Made by a program: the position numbers and the translations under genes
Assembly (NCBI GenBank): GCA_963790965.1
Contig: CAWBQO010000006.1
Location: forward strand, 806,001 to 870,000
Origin: CAWBQO01 sp963790965
GTDB lineage: Bacteria; Bacteroidota; Rhodothermia; Rhodothermales; DASSAV01
Direction of reading: 5' to 3'
Length of the DNA stretch: 64,000 nt
Notes under the pieces: model-generated
Database searches by the model: none
What the model was told of the DNA's origin: nothing
Seen by the model: only the letters and a program-made list of their open reading frames with translations
Shown: piece by piece, positions 24,879-33,400 of the stretch
Layout of the letters: each line of letters starts with the position of its first letter
Position numbering within the stretch: position 1 is the first letter of the stretch

Positions 24879-26381
24879 ATGCTGCATCGTATCGCAAGAA
24901 CGCTCCTCGTGTTGGCCGTTGCGCTGGCGGCCGGCTGCGGTCCCGTTCCGCCGTCGCCGCTTGAAGGTCCGCCTCCGCCCGAACCGGAACGGGCCTTTCG
25001 CGCCGCATGGATCGCGACCGTGGCGAACATCGACTGGCCCTCGCGGCCCGGTCTCTCGACGGAAGAGCAGCAGCGGGAGTTGCTGGCGATGCTCGACCGG
25101 GCGAAGGCGCTCAACCTGAACGCCATCATCTTCCAGGTGCGGCCCGCCGCCGACGCGCTCTACGACTCGCCGCTCGAGCCGTGGTCCGCCCATCTCACCG
25201 GCACCATGGGCGAGGCTCCCGTCCCGTTCTACGATCCGCTGGCCTTCGCCGTAGAAGAAGCGCACCGGCGGGGGCTGGAGCTGCACGCCTGGTTCAATCC
25301 CTACCGCGCCTACCATCCGTCCTCTAAATCCACGCTGCCGCCGGAGCACGTTGGACGCGCGCATCCGGAGTGGGTGCGCACCTACGGCGACTACCTCTGG
25401 CTCGATCCCGGAGAAAAAGGCGCGCAAGAGCACGTCGTGAGCGTCATCATGGACGTCGTGCGCCGGTATGACATCGACGGCGTGCATTTCGACGACTACT
25501 TCTATCCTTATAAGGCCTATGCCGGTACGGGCAACACCGACTTCCCCGACAGCCTCTCCTATGCAGCGGCCATTGGGGAAGGGACTACGCTTTCCCGCGA
25601 CGACTGGCGGCGGTCGAATGTGGATTCCCTCGTTGCCCGCGTATACCGCGAGATCAAGGCGGAAAAGCCGTGGGTGCTTTTCGGCATTTCCCCGTTTGGA
25701 ATCTGGCGGCCGGGCTATCCCGAAGGCGTCGGCTCCTTTGATGCCTATGACGAGCTTTATGCCGACGCCCGTAAATGGCTGCGCAGCGGCTGGGTGGACT
25801 ACTTTACCCCGCAGCTCTACTGGCGACTCGATCAAGCGAACGCGCCCTTTGGAGCGCTGCTCGACTGGTGGGCCGGCGAGAACATTCAGAATCGGCACCT
25901 CTGGCCCGGCCTCTTCACGAGCCGCGTCCTGCAGCAGGGCGAGGGTGCCTGGTCCGCTGACGACATTCTGAATCAGATCCGCCGCATCCGGGCCACGCCG
26001 GGAGCGTCCGGCGAGGTGCACTTCAGCATGAAGGCGCTGATGGGCAATGCGGACGGTCTGGCGCAGCGCCTGTTGGACGGCCCCTATGCGCAGCCGGCGC
26101 TGATCCCCGCCGCGCCCTGGCTGAGCGAGGACGCGCCGCAAACGCCGGAAGTCCCCCGCATGATGGACGGCGTCCTTGCGCTCCCCGCATCGCCGGATGG
26201 CAGGCCGTGGCTCTGGGTGATCCGCACGAGAAAAGAAGGCGTTTGGGCCATGCAGATCGTTTCGGGAGAAGAGGCGGCGGTGGCCTTAGAGGATCGGCCC
26301 GAGGTCGTCCTCGTCTCCGCCGTGGATCGGTACGGGAACGAGAGCGGCGTTGCGCGCGCCGCACGCGCCGGCACCGAGTGA
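24879..26381 (+). CDS. GHL10-family (DUF187) glycoside-hydrolase-like lipoprotein
   Basis: The 500-residue protein starts with a lipoprotein signal (LAVALAAGC, Cys 20). The TIM-barrel domain typical of GHL10/DUF187 runs from about residue 35: RAAWIATVANIDWPSRPG, NAIIFQVRPAADALY, HAWFNPYRA, IDGVHFDDYFYPY and WVDYFTPQLYW. Members such as YngK are thought to act on cell-wall or exopolysaccharide glycans. The Asp pair in HFDDYF lies where catalytic residues are expected. A C-terminal beta-sandwich-like segment (PWLWVIRTRKEGVWAMQIVS) follows. It lies 99 bp after the phosphoesterase-barrel gene on the same strand, so both may serve the cell envelope. Confidence 0.88.
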   Translation: MLHRIARTLLVLAVALAAGCGPVPPSPLEGPPPPEPERAFRAAWIATVANIDWPSRPGLSTEEQQRELLAMLDRAKALNLNAIIFQVRPAADALYDSPLEPWSAHLTGTMGEAPVPFYDPLAFAVEEAHRRGLELHAWFNPYRAYHPSSKSTLPPEHVGRAHPEWVRTYGDYLWLDPGEKGAQEHVVSVIMDVVRRYDIDGVHFDDYFYPYKAYAGTGNTDFPDSLSYAAAIGEGTTLSRDDWRRSNVDSLVARVYREIKAEKPWVLFGISPFGIWRPGYPEGVGSFDAYDELYADARKWLRSGWVDYFTPQLYWRLDQANAPFGALLDWWAGENIQNRHLWPGLFTSRVLQQGEGAWSADDILNQIRRIRATPGASGEVHFSMKALMGNADGLAQRLLDGPYAQPALIPAAPWLSEDAPQTPEVPRMMDGVLALPASPDGRPWLWVIRTRKEGVWAMQIVSGEEAAVALEDRPEVVLVSAVDRYGNESGVARAARAGTE

Positions 26382-26459
26382 TCGCCGGCACCTCCATTAG
26401 GGGAGGCCGTAAAAATAAAACGAACCCGGGTCGAGTCTCAAAGCTTATCTGAATCAAGT

Positions 26460-27060
26460 CAACAGGGATTTATAGAAAGGCCGAGATGCTTCGCGGCTCC
26501 CGCATGACTCGGTAGGGCCGTTCCGCCTTTTTGGTGCTCCCAATGTCCGCGCCTTCTCCGGCCTCCCACGTGCCATCCCGACCACGGCGGCGCTACCGGC
26601 CCTCATCATGAGACCACCTCATCCGCCGCCGCGCGGAGGGACCTCCTAACGCGAGCAGAGAGTAACCGCCAGCTCCCGCGCCGCTCCCTACGTGCGCATT
26701 CTTCGCCTCCCCGTTCTCATGCGCGTAATAAGGACCTGTGCTCACTGCAGCCTGAGATGCTTCGCTGCGCTCAGCATGAGATGGGCGGGATGTTCTGTTT
26801 TCCTCGTGTTCCGCCGCTTTGGAGCCTACCGCGGCATCCCCGTGTGTCATCCTGAGCGCAGCGAAGGATCTGTTTTCTTCTGCAGCCTGAGACGCTACGG
26901 TGCTCCCGCATGACTCAGTAGGGCCGTTCTGCTTTCACGGTGCTCCCAATGTCCGCGCCGTCACCGGCCTCCGCACGTGTCATCCCGACCAAGGCGGCGC
27001 TACCGGCCCTCATCACGAGACCACCTCATCCGCCGCCGAGCAGATTACCGCTACAGGCAC
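26460..27060 (+). repeat. CATCCTGA-type repeat cluster
   Basis: The 860-bp gap between the GHL10 and amidase genes is mostly this repeat. Blocks appear in order and more than once: TGACTCGGTAGGGCCGTTCC (26508), CATCCCGACCACGGCGGCGC (26574), CCGCCGCGCGGAGGGACCTC (26628), GTCATCCTGAGCGCAGCGAA (26847), CGCATGACTCAGTAGGGCCG (26909), and GTCATCCCGACCAAGGCGGC (26979). Short ORFs inside are not genes. Confidence 0.75.
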
Positions 27061-27244
27061 ACCGTCCTACTTATCGAGTGGGGCGCGTTCCCTTCTTCAG
27101 TGCAAAGACAACTTCCTGTGGAGGGCCTTGGCTGACGCGGCGTCGCGCTCCTGATTCGCCCGGCCCTGCGCCGCGTCATTCCGGCGTAGCGTACATTAGG
27201 TCGACAATCTTCATGACCGTTCGCCTTTTATCCTCGCTACCGCC

Positions 27245-28876
27245 ATGCCCGCACCCGAACTGAACCCGGCCGGACGCTCCCGGCGCTCCTTTCTCCAGAC
27301 GGCGGCCCTTGCCGCGGCTGCCCCCGCGCTGCATCTGCGGCCGCAGCGTGCGCTCGCACCGGAAAAGCCGTTCGTAGAAGTCAAGGAGAAGACGGTGGCG
27401 GAGCTTCAGGAGGGCATGGCGTCGGGTGCCTACACCTCGGCCGATCTCTGCGCGGCGTACATGAGCCGGATCGACGCGCTCGACCGAAAAGGGCCGGAGC
27501 TTCGCGCCGTCCTCGAGGTCAACCCGGACGCCCTTGGCCTCGCGCGGGCGCTCGACGAAGAACGCGCCGCGGGAAGGGTGCGCGGCCCGCTCCACGGCAT
27601 CCCCGTCCTCGTCAAGGACAACATCGACACCGGAGACCGGATGATGACGACGGCCGGTTCGCTGGCGCTCGCGGGCACACCCGCCGCCTCGGACGCCTTT
27701 ATCATCGAGCGCCTTCGCGCAGCCGGAGCCGTGATCCTCGGCAAGACCAACCTGAGCGAGTGGGCAAACTTCCGCTCAACGAAAGCCTCCAGCGGCTGGA
27801 GCGGACGCGGCGGGCAGTGCCGCAACCCCTACGCGCTCGACCGGTCGCCGTGCGGCTCCTCCTCCGGCAGCGGCTCCGGCATCGCCGCGAGCTTTGCTGC
27901 CGTGGGCGTCGGCACGGAGACGGACGGCTCGATCACTTGCCCGGCCGCAGCGGCTTCGCTCGTCGGCATCAAACCCACACTCGGGCTGGTCAGCCGCGCG
28001 GGAATCGTTCCGCTCGCGCACAGCCAGGACACCGCCGGGCCGATGGCGCGCACCGTCCGCGACGCCGTCCTCCTGCTCGGCGCGATGGCCGGAGCCGACC
28101 CGCGCGACGCGGCTACGTCGGACGCCGGCATAAGGGGCCATGCCGATTACACCCCCTTCCTTGATCCTGACGGGCTGCGGGGCGCGCGCATCGGCATTCC
28201 GAGGGAGAAGTTCTTCGGGTACTCGCGGGAGGCGGACCGCGTGGCGGAAGAGGCCATCGAGGCCATGCGGAGGGCCGGGGCCGTTATCATCGAACCGGCC
28301 AACATCCCGAACGCCGACGGCTACGACGCTTCCGAATTCGAAGTCCTGCTCTACGAGTTCAAGCATGACTTGAACGCCTACCTGGCCACGCGCCGCGGCC
28401 TGCCCGTCGGTTCCCTCGCCGACTGCATCGCGTTTAACGAGGCCAATCGCGAACGTGAGATGCCGTTCTTCGGACAGGAGATCTTCCATATGGCCGAGGC
28501 CAAGGGGCCGCTGACCGATCAGGCCTACGTCGACGCGCTCGCGCTCAACCACCGGCTCTCGCGCGAAGAGGGACTGGACAAGGTGCTCGACGAGCATCGC
28601 CTCGACGCGCTCGTGATGCCCACCGGAAGTCCGGTGTGGCCCATCGACGTCATTAACGGCGATCATTACACCGGCAGCGCGTCGTCACCTGCGGCCGTCG
28701 CAGGATACCCCCACATAACGGTGCCGGGAGGCTATGCGTTCGGTTTGCCGGTTGGCATTTCGTTCGTGGGCCGCGCCTGGAGCGAGCCGACGCTGATCCG
28801 GCTTGCCTACGGCTTCGAGCAGGCCACGAGGCACCGCGTCGCTCCGTCATACCTCCCGACGGCACTTACGCTATAG
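27245..28876 (+). CDS. Tat-exported amidase (amidase-signature family)
   Basis: The 543-residue enzyme hydrolyses an amide bond with a Ser-cisSer-Lys triad. The triad maps to K124 (VLVKDNIDTGD), S205 in CGSSSGSGSG and S229 in ETDGSITCP. The N-terminus RSRRSFLQTAALAAAAPALH is a twin-arginine signal (S-R-R-x-F-L), so the enzyme is exported folded through TatC, whose gene is at 716. Substrates in this family range from aliphatic amides to peptides; the sequence does not decide. The ATG at 27245 gives a signal of proper length. Both sides are repeat-filled intergenic DNA, so it is probably monocistronic. Confidence 0.92.
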   Translation: MPAPELNPAGRSRRSFLQTAALAAAAPALHLRPQRALAPEKPFVEVKEKTVAELQEGMASGAYTSADLCAAYMSRIDALDRKGPELRAVLEVNPDALGLARALDEERAAGRVRGPLHGIPVLVKDNIDTGDRMMTTAGSLALAGTPAASDAFIIERLRAAGAVILGKTNLSEWANFRSTKASSGWSGRGGQCRNPYALDRSPCGSSSGSGSGIAASFAAVGVGTETDGSITCPAAAASLVGIKPTLGLVSRAGIVPLAHSQDTAGPMARTVRDAVLLLGAMAGADPRDAATSDAGIRGHADYTPFLDPDGLRGARIGIPREKFFGYSREADRVAEEAIEAMRRAGAVIIEPANIPNADGYDASEFEVLLYEFKHDLNAYLATRRGLPVGSLADCIAFNEANREREMPFFGQEIFHMAEAKGPLTDQAYVDALALNHRLSREEGLDKVLDEHRLDALVMPTGSPVWPIDVINGDHYTGSASSPAAVAGYPHITVPGGYAFGLPVGISFVGRAWSEPTLIRLAYGFEQATRHRVAPSYLPTALTL

Positions 28877-28883
28877 TCGCCCC

Positions 28884-29057
28884 AGCAGCCCCTTGGTTTA
28901 ATATCGATGGGATACGTAACCCATTTACGGCGCAATGTGCGCACCTGGAATGCTGTCTAACACCCGATGGAATCCCCCTGAAGGGGGAGGTTGCGTTTGT
29001 ACTTTGGTCCTTAATATCAGCTGAATACAGCGCCTTCTACCATTTTAAAAGGCTCTT
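28884..29057 (+). repeat. MITE-like element, copy B (degenerate)
   Basis: This 174-bp copy aligns along its length with copies A, C and D: TATCGATGGGATACGTAACC near the left end, TCTAACACCCGATGGAATCC, CCCCTGAAGGGGGAGGTTGC, TGAATACAGCGCCTTCTACC and AAAAGGCTCTTAA at the right end. Its left terminus has diverged. It begins 8 bp after the amidase stop. Confidence 0.75.
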
Positions 29058-29875
29058 AAAGCAAGGCTGAGATGCTTCGCTCCGCCGGCATGACACGCGG
29101 GGCGTTCCGCCTTTCTCGTGCTCCTCAGCTTCCCGCCTCCTCCGGCATCCCTCGCGTGTCATCGTGAACGCAGTGAAGGATCTGTATTCGAGGCAGCCTG
29201 AGTCGCTTCGCTGCGCCGGCATGACACGGCGGGGAGGGTGCTGCCATCCGTATGCTCCTCAGCATTCCGCCTCCACACCCAACGCTCGCGCCTCCCTCAT
29301 TGTCATCCCGACCAAGGCGGCGCTACGATGACCCTTCACGAACGGGTGCCATCCGCCGCCGCGCGGAGGGACCTCCTCCTCCAGCAAAGAACAACCGCCG
29401 CTTCCCGGTCGCTCACCAGGGGCCGCATCACCAAGAGCAGAGTCACCAAGGCCCCGCCCGCCGCCAGCCCGAGACGCTTCGCTTCGCCAGAATGACACGG
29501 CGGGGGCGTTCCGCCTTTCTCGTGCTCCTCAGCTTCCCTCCTTCACACCCAACGCTCGGGCCTCCCTCATTGTCATCCCGACCAAGGCGGCGCTACCGAC
29601 CCTCATCGTGAGACCACGTCATCCGCCGCCGCGCGGAGGGACCTCCTCCAACCAGCAAAGAACAACCGCCGCTTCCCGGCCGCTCACCAGGGGCCGCACC
29701 ACCAATAGCCTCGTCACCAAGGCCCCGCCCGCCCTCGGCCCGAGATCCTTCGCTGCGCGCAACATGACACGGCGGGGGCGTTCCGCCTTTCTCGTGCTCC
29801 TCAGCTTCCCGCCTCCTCCAGCCTCCCTCGGTCGTCATCCTGAACGCAGTGAAGGATCTACCCTTCCCGCCTGCT
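29057..29875 (+). repeat. CATCCTGA-type repeat cluster with internal duplication
   Basis: At least three successive repeat units fill this stretch. The segment GTCATCCCGACCAAGGCGGC, then CCGCCGCGCGGAGGGACCTC, CAGCAAAGAACAACCGCCGC and GCTCACCAGGGGCCGCA occurs at about 29303-29425 and again at 29572-29697, a local duplication of roughly 250 bp. TTCCGCCTTTCTCGTGCTCC recurs at about 29107, 29508 and 29780. The ORFs here are repeat-derived and no gene is supported. Confidence 0.75.
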
Positions 29876-29946
29876 AAGAGGCTGTCGAAGCATGGCGAAC
29901 ACGTACCTGTCGACTAAGTGTTGATGAATTCGATCAACAGCCGCTC
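29876..29946 (+). repeat. MITE-like element, internally deleted copy F
   Basis: Only the termini remain: AAGAGGCTGTCGA on the left and TCAACAGCCGCTC on the right, 71 bp overall. The left flank (CATCCTGAACGCAGTGAAGG and TACCCTTCCCGCCTGCT) matches the left flank of copy A. The right end touches the stop codon of the DUF805 gene. Confidence 0.65.
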
Positions 29947-30322
29947 AGGCCGGCAGCAACCCCTCTCGGGCCTCTGCAAGGGGGTCTTCTCCGAACCGGT
30001 TCGGGCCGCGGGTGCCCTGCTTGAACGTCAGCAGCATGGACAGGTAGATGTTGTAGAAAGGGATAAACAGCAGCCAGTAGTGCGCCCCCGACCTATTGAG
30101 GTCGTGCAGTCTGCGAACGGCCAGCGTGATGCCGCCGGCCGCCGCCACGAGTGCGATGATCATGACCGTGATAATGGCCACGGCACCCGGCTCATCGCCG
30201 CCGCCGCCGAGAAAGATGACGAGCATAATGGTGAGGAAGGTGACGATCCCCTCGGCCATGCTGTACTTAAAGTAGTCCAGCCTTCCGATGCGACCTTCCG
30301 TGCTAAAGATCTCGAACTCCAT
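29945..30322 (-). CDS. DUF805 membrane protein
   Basis: The 125-residue inner-membrane protein begins MEFEIFSTEGRIGRLDYFKY, the typical DUF805 start (GRIGRxxYF). It has three hydrophobic segments, then the signature TLAVRRLHDLNRSGAHYWLL, followed by FIPFYNIYLSMLLTFKQGTR and the G-x-N-x-[FY]G-x-DP end (GPNRFGEDP). The function of DUF805 (E. coli YhaH/YhaI) is unknown. Its stop codon overlaps the right end of a deleted MITE-like copy, so the C-terminal residues may have been shaped by that insertion. It lies about 100 bp from the ROK gene, which it faces tail to head. Confidence 0.9.
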   Translation of the reverse strand: MEFEIFSTEGRIGRLDYFKYSMAEGIVTFLTIMLVIFLGGGGDEPGAVAIITVMIIALVAAAGGITLAVRRLHDLNRSGAHYWLLFIPFYNIYLSMLLTFKQGTRGPNRFGEDPLAEAREGLLPA

Positions 30323-30425
30323 GGCGTAAAAGAATGTGCTCCCGTGTGCTAAGTGGCAACGGATAAAGACGAAGGTTACGGCCGCGCCGGCACTCCGGCA
30401 GGCGGCGGTACTATTTGTTCAATGT

Positions 30426-31328
30426 TCATCCGTTCACACCCGGACCATAGGCCATCGCGAGGGCACCGAGAATGCCGGCGCGACCTTCGAGCGGCGAAGG
30501 TACAATGAAGGAATCGATGCCGGTTAAAAGCGCCTCGGCCTGAATGTAGCCGTTGAGTATCTCCCTGACGCGGCGCCGAATGAGAGGGAAGAGGTGCGTC
30601 TGCTGCATCACGCCGCCGCCGAGCACGATCCGTTCGGGTGAGAGGACGTAGATGGCGCTTACAAGGGCGTGCGCGAGGTAATGCGCTTCCAGCGTCCAGC
30701 CCGGATGGTCCGGCGCGAGCGTCTCGGCGCTCTGGCCCCAGCGCGCCCGAAGGGCCGGGCCGGAGGCGAGGCCTTCAAGGCAGTCGCCGTGAAAGGGGCA
30801 GATGCCTTCGAACGTGTCGTCTGGCGCGCGAGGAACGGTCAGGTGGCCGATCTCCGGGTGGACCAGTCCGTGCAGGGGCCGTCCTTCAACGAACGCGCCT
30901 CCGCCAATGCCGGTGCCGACCGTCACGTAGAGGAAGGTCCGCACATGGGTGGCTGCGCCCCACAGACTTTCGGCGAGCGCCGCCGCATTCACGTCGGTGT
31001 CGAAGGCCACCGGAACGCCGAGCGCCCGCCGGATCGTGCCCGCAAAGTCGGTTTGCGCCCAGCCCGGCTTCGGTGTAGAGGTGATGTAGCCGAATGTGGG
31101 GGAGCCGGGATCTACATCCACCGGACCGAACGAGCCGATGCCGAGGGCCGTGACCGGATCCGGCTGGTCTTTGAAAAAGCCGGCCACGCGAGCGAGGGTT
31201 TCCCCCGGTGTCGTTGTGGGGATACGCGCGGTCGCACGCAGATCGCCCGGGCCGGTGCCTACGGCGCAGACGAACTTCGTTCCGCCGGCTTCAATGCCGC
31301 CGACAAGCGGCTTCTCATGCTGCTGCAT
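30426..31328 (-). CDS. ROK-family fructokinase/glucokinase
   Basis: The 300-residue cytoplasmic sugar kinase has the ROK layout: phosphate-binding GGIEAGGTKFVCAVG at the N-terminus, GIGSFGPVDV, the DTDVNAAALAESLWG catalytic-Asp block, GTGIGGGAFVEG, and the zinc-binding stretch with H and Cys residues (HPEIGHLTV, then CPFHGDCLEGLASGPAL). The sequence GIEAGGTKFVCAVG and YITSTPKPGW are typical of ROK fructokinases (Mak/ScrK type). I chose the ATG at 31328 over the one at 31379 because the family motif starts a few residues after it. Its gene is divergent from the HAD-deaminase gene. Confidence 0.9.
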   Translation of the reverse strand: MQQHEKPLVGGIEAGGTKFVCAVGTGPGDLRATARIPTTTPGETLARVAGFFKDQPDPVTALGIGSFGPVDVDPGSPTFGYITSTPKPGWAQTDFAGTIRRALGVPVAFDTDVNAAALAESLWGAATHVRTFLYVTVGTGIGGGAFVEGRPLHGLVHPEIGHLTVPRAPDDTFEGICPFHGDCLEGLASGPALRARWGQSAETLAPDHPGWTLEAHYLAHALVSAIYVLSPERIVLGGGVMQQTHLFPLIRRRVREILNGYIQAEALLTGIDSFIVPSPLEGRAGILGALAMAYGPGVNG

Positions 31329-31531
31329 TACTTTAGCTAATCGGCGAGTTTCAACCTCTTTTCCCCATCTTTGCGGCACTCAAGATGCACAATGGATTCG
31401 AGAAAGTCTACAAACTGCCCTCGTGGAGACGAATTAAGTATCGACACCCTTTCACAACTGCACGGTTGGGCGGAGGGCTTCGTTTACGATTATGGGAGGC
31501 TCTTCACCCTTATCGATAGTTCGACACGACC

Positions 31532-32707
31532 ATGGCACTCGACGGTATCCTCCTTGACGTAGACGGCACCCTCTTCGACACGAATGAACAGCACGCTCGC
31601 GCGTGGACCATCGTCCTCGAAGAGCACGGCTACACCATCGGCAAGGACCGCATTTTGCTGGAGATCGGCAAGGGCGGCGACCGGCTCGTGCCGTCCGTCC
31701 TTGGCGCTGAACTGGCGGAGAAAGATGGTAAAGCGATGCGCGACCGGCACGGCGACGTTTTTCGTTCCATCATCGACAAAGAGGGCGTGGAGCCGTTTGC
31801 CGGAGTAGAAAAGCTTTTTGCATCGCTCCGCAAGCGCGGGATCAAGACGGCCGTTGCGACGGCAGCGAAAAAGGAGAACCTGCAGCGCATGGTGAAGGTG
31901 GCCGGCCTCGACCTGTTCAAACTCGCGGATGTGGTCGTCACGGACTCAGATGTGGAGGAAAGTAAGCCTGCGCCGGACGTTGTCACGGCCGCCTATCGCA
32001 AGCTCGGAATGTCCCCGGCGCAGTGTGCCATGATCGGCGACACGCCCTACGACGCGCAGGCGTGCCTCGGCGCGGGCGTGGTGTGCATTGGCGTCGTGAC
32101 GGGCATTCAGAGCGAAGAGGCCCTGCGCAATGCCGGCTGCAGGCTCACTTACCGCGACGCCGCCGATCTCGAAGCACATCTTGACGAGGCGCTCCAGGCG
32201 TGTTCGCCGGCGGAAGTCCACTTTGATCAGGAGCAGCTCGAAGCGTGGATGCGTTCGGCGCTGGAGGTGGCGAAGCTCGGCCCGGTGGAGCGCGAGTTGC
32301 CCATTGGAGCGGTCGTTGTTGACGCGAAGGGCGAAATCTTGTCGCGCGCCTTCAACGAAGTGCGTCAGCGGCGGACGCCCGTTGCGCACGCGGAGATCGT
32401 CGCGCTGGAGCGGCTGCCGTCGCATCCGGCGCGCCGCAGCGGGCTGACGCTCGTCACGACGCTGGAGCCGTGCGTGATGTGCTTCGGCGCGTGCATGGAA
32501 GCGGGGATCGATACAATAGTATACGCACTCGAAGCGCCTGCCAACGGCGGTCCTTCGCGCTGCCGGAGCATCGACACGCCCGGTGCCGTCCGCCCGCGCG
32601 TAGTGAAGGGCATTCTCCGCGATGAAAGCCGCGCACTTCTCGAAGCAGGCCTCGACGAGTATCCCGACAAGCGTTACTTGAAGGACCTGCTCGAACGCAC
32701 CGCCTGA
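31532..32707 (+). CDS. HAD phosphatase fused to a zinc cytidine/adenosine-type deaminase
   Basis: The 391-residue protein joins two enzymes. Residues 1 to about 222 are a HAD hydrolase: DVDGTLFDT (nucleophile and acid Asp), VATAAKK (motif II), K in ESKPAPDV, and GDTPYDAQA (motif IV), the beta-phosphoglucomutase/phosphatase type. Residues about 228-391 are a TadA/CMP-deaminase-like domain with the zinc site HAE (VAHAEIVAL) and PCVMCFGAC. The TadA end is altered (no DxKxGA block), so guanine, cytosine or nucleotide deamination is as likely as tRNA A34 editing. A pathway that deaminates and dephosphorylates a nucleotide-like compound is possible; that is inference. It converges with queE, 6 bp away. 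Confidence 0.88.
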   Translation: MALDGILLDVDGTLFDTNEQHARAWTIVLEEHGYTIGKDRILLEIGKGGDRLVPSVLGAELAEKDGKAMRDRHGDVFRSIIDKEGVEPFAGVEKLFASLRKRGIKTAVATAAKKENLQRMVKVAGLDLFKLADVVVTDSDVEESKPAPDVVTAAYRKLGMSPAQCAMIGDTPYDAQACLGAGVVCIGVVTGIQSEEALRNAGCRLTYRDAADLEAHLDEALQACSPAEVHFDQEQLEAWMRSALEVAKLGPVERELPIGAVVVDAKGEILSRAFNEVRQRRTPVAHAEIVALERLPSHPARRSGLTLVTTLEPCVMCFGACMEAGIDTIVYALEAPANGGPSRCRSIDTPGAVRPRVVKGILRDESRALLEAGLDEYPDKRYLKDLLERTA

Positions 32708-32713
32708 ATTCGC

Positions 32714-33400
32714 CTACTCGACGTCGAGGATCTTGTGCGTTTGAACGGACACGCGCCAGCGGGGATCGGCAAGGGCCTCGGACACGGCGAAATCTACGGC
32801 GCTGCGGAAGCGCGGGCCGTCCTCGGGCTGTAGCCAGAGGAGCGGCAGCTCGGACCCACCCACCTCGTGCGAACGCGCGCGCCGGGCGAATTCATCGTAC
32901 GTGGCGGGAGCGTAGTCCGGCACGACCAGCTTGAGTTCATCGAACCACTCGAGCACGAGGCGTTCCGGCGGCAGTTTGGGGCTGCAGACGACCCAGTCGG
33001 GCGGCGCGTCCGCGAGGCGATCGGACATTGAGACGGTGCCATTCGTTTCCACGGCCACTTGGAAGCCGCTTGCGTGCAGCGCTCGAATGAGCGGCGCATC
33101 GATCTGCAGCAGCGGTTCACCGCCGGTGAGCACGCAGAAGCGCACGGCACCGCCGATCTCCGTCATCTGCGCGGCAAGTGCCGTGGCCGAAAGGCTCCGG
33201 CTGCCCTCGCGGGTGAAGTCCGTGTCGCACCAGGTGGGGCAGTGCGCGCCTGTACGGGCGGCGTCGCGCGCGCGGTCCTCTTCCTTGCCGGACCACATGT
33301 TGCACCCGACGAAGCGGACGAACACGGCGGGTCGGCCCGCAAAGAGGCCTTCGCCCTGAAGTGTCTTCCAAACTGCTTTGACCCGGTAGGTGCGCGCCAT
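32714..33400 (-). CDS. queE: 7-carboxy-7-deazaguanine synthase QueE
   Basis: QueE is a radical-SAM enzyme that converts 6-carboxytetrahydropterin to 7-carboxy-7-deazaguanine on the way to preQ0 and queuosine. The 228-residue protein has VWKTLQGEGLFAGRPAVFVR, the cluster-binding cysteines C33, C54 and C58, FCVLTGGEPLLQ and VAVETNGT. The cysteine spacing is C-x20-C-x3-C, longer than the C-x14-C-x2-C known for related QueE enzymes. The ATG at 33400 was chosen: it overlaps the queC stop by one base (TGATG), which implies translational coupling. Upstream in-frame codons are antisense or shadow sequence within queC. Confidence 0.92.
   Translation of the reverse strand: MARTYRVKAVWKTLQGEGLFAGRPAVFVRFVGCNMWSGKEEDRARDAARTGAHCPTWCDTDFTREGSRSLSATALAAQMTEIGGAVRFCVLTGGEPLLQIDAPLIRALHASGFQVAVETNGTVSMSDRLADAPPDWVVCSPKLPPERLVLEWFDELKLVVPDYAPATYDEFARRARSHEVGGSELPLLWLQPEDGPRFRSAVDFAVSEALADPRWRVSVQTHKILDVE

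Noticed and set aside
26395..26425. Hairpin CCTCC/GGAGG after the GHL10 gene as a terminator
   Set aside because: It is followed by an A-rich rather than T-rich tract on the plus strand, so it does not fit an intrinsic terminator.
29238..29877. ORFs of 79-119 codons in 29.2-29.9 kb
   Set aside because: They run through dispersed repeats and repeat their own sequence; no gene-like features.
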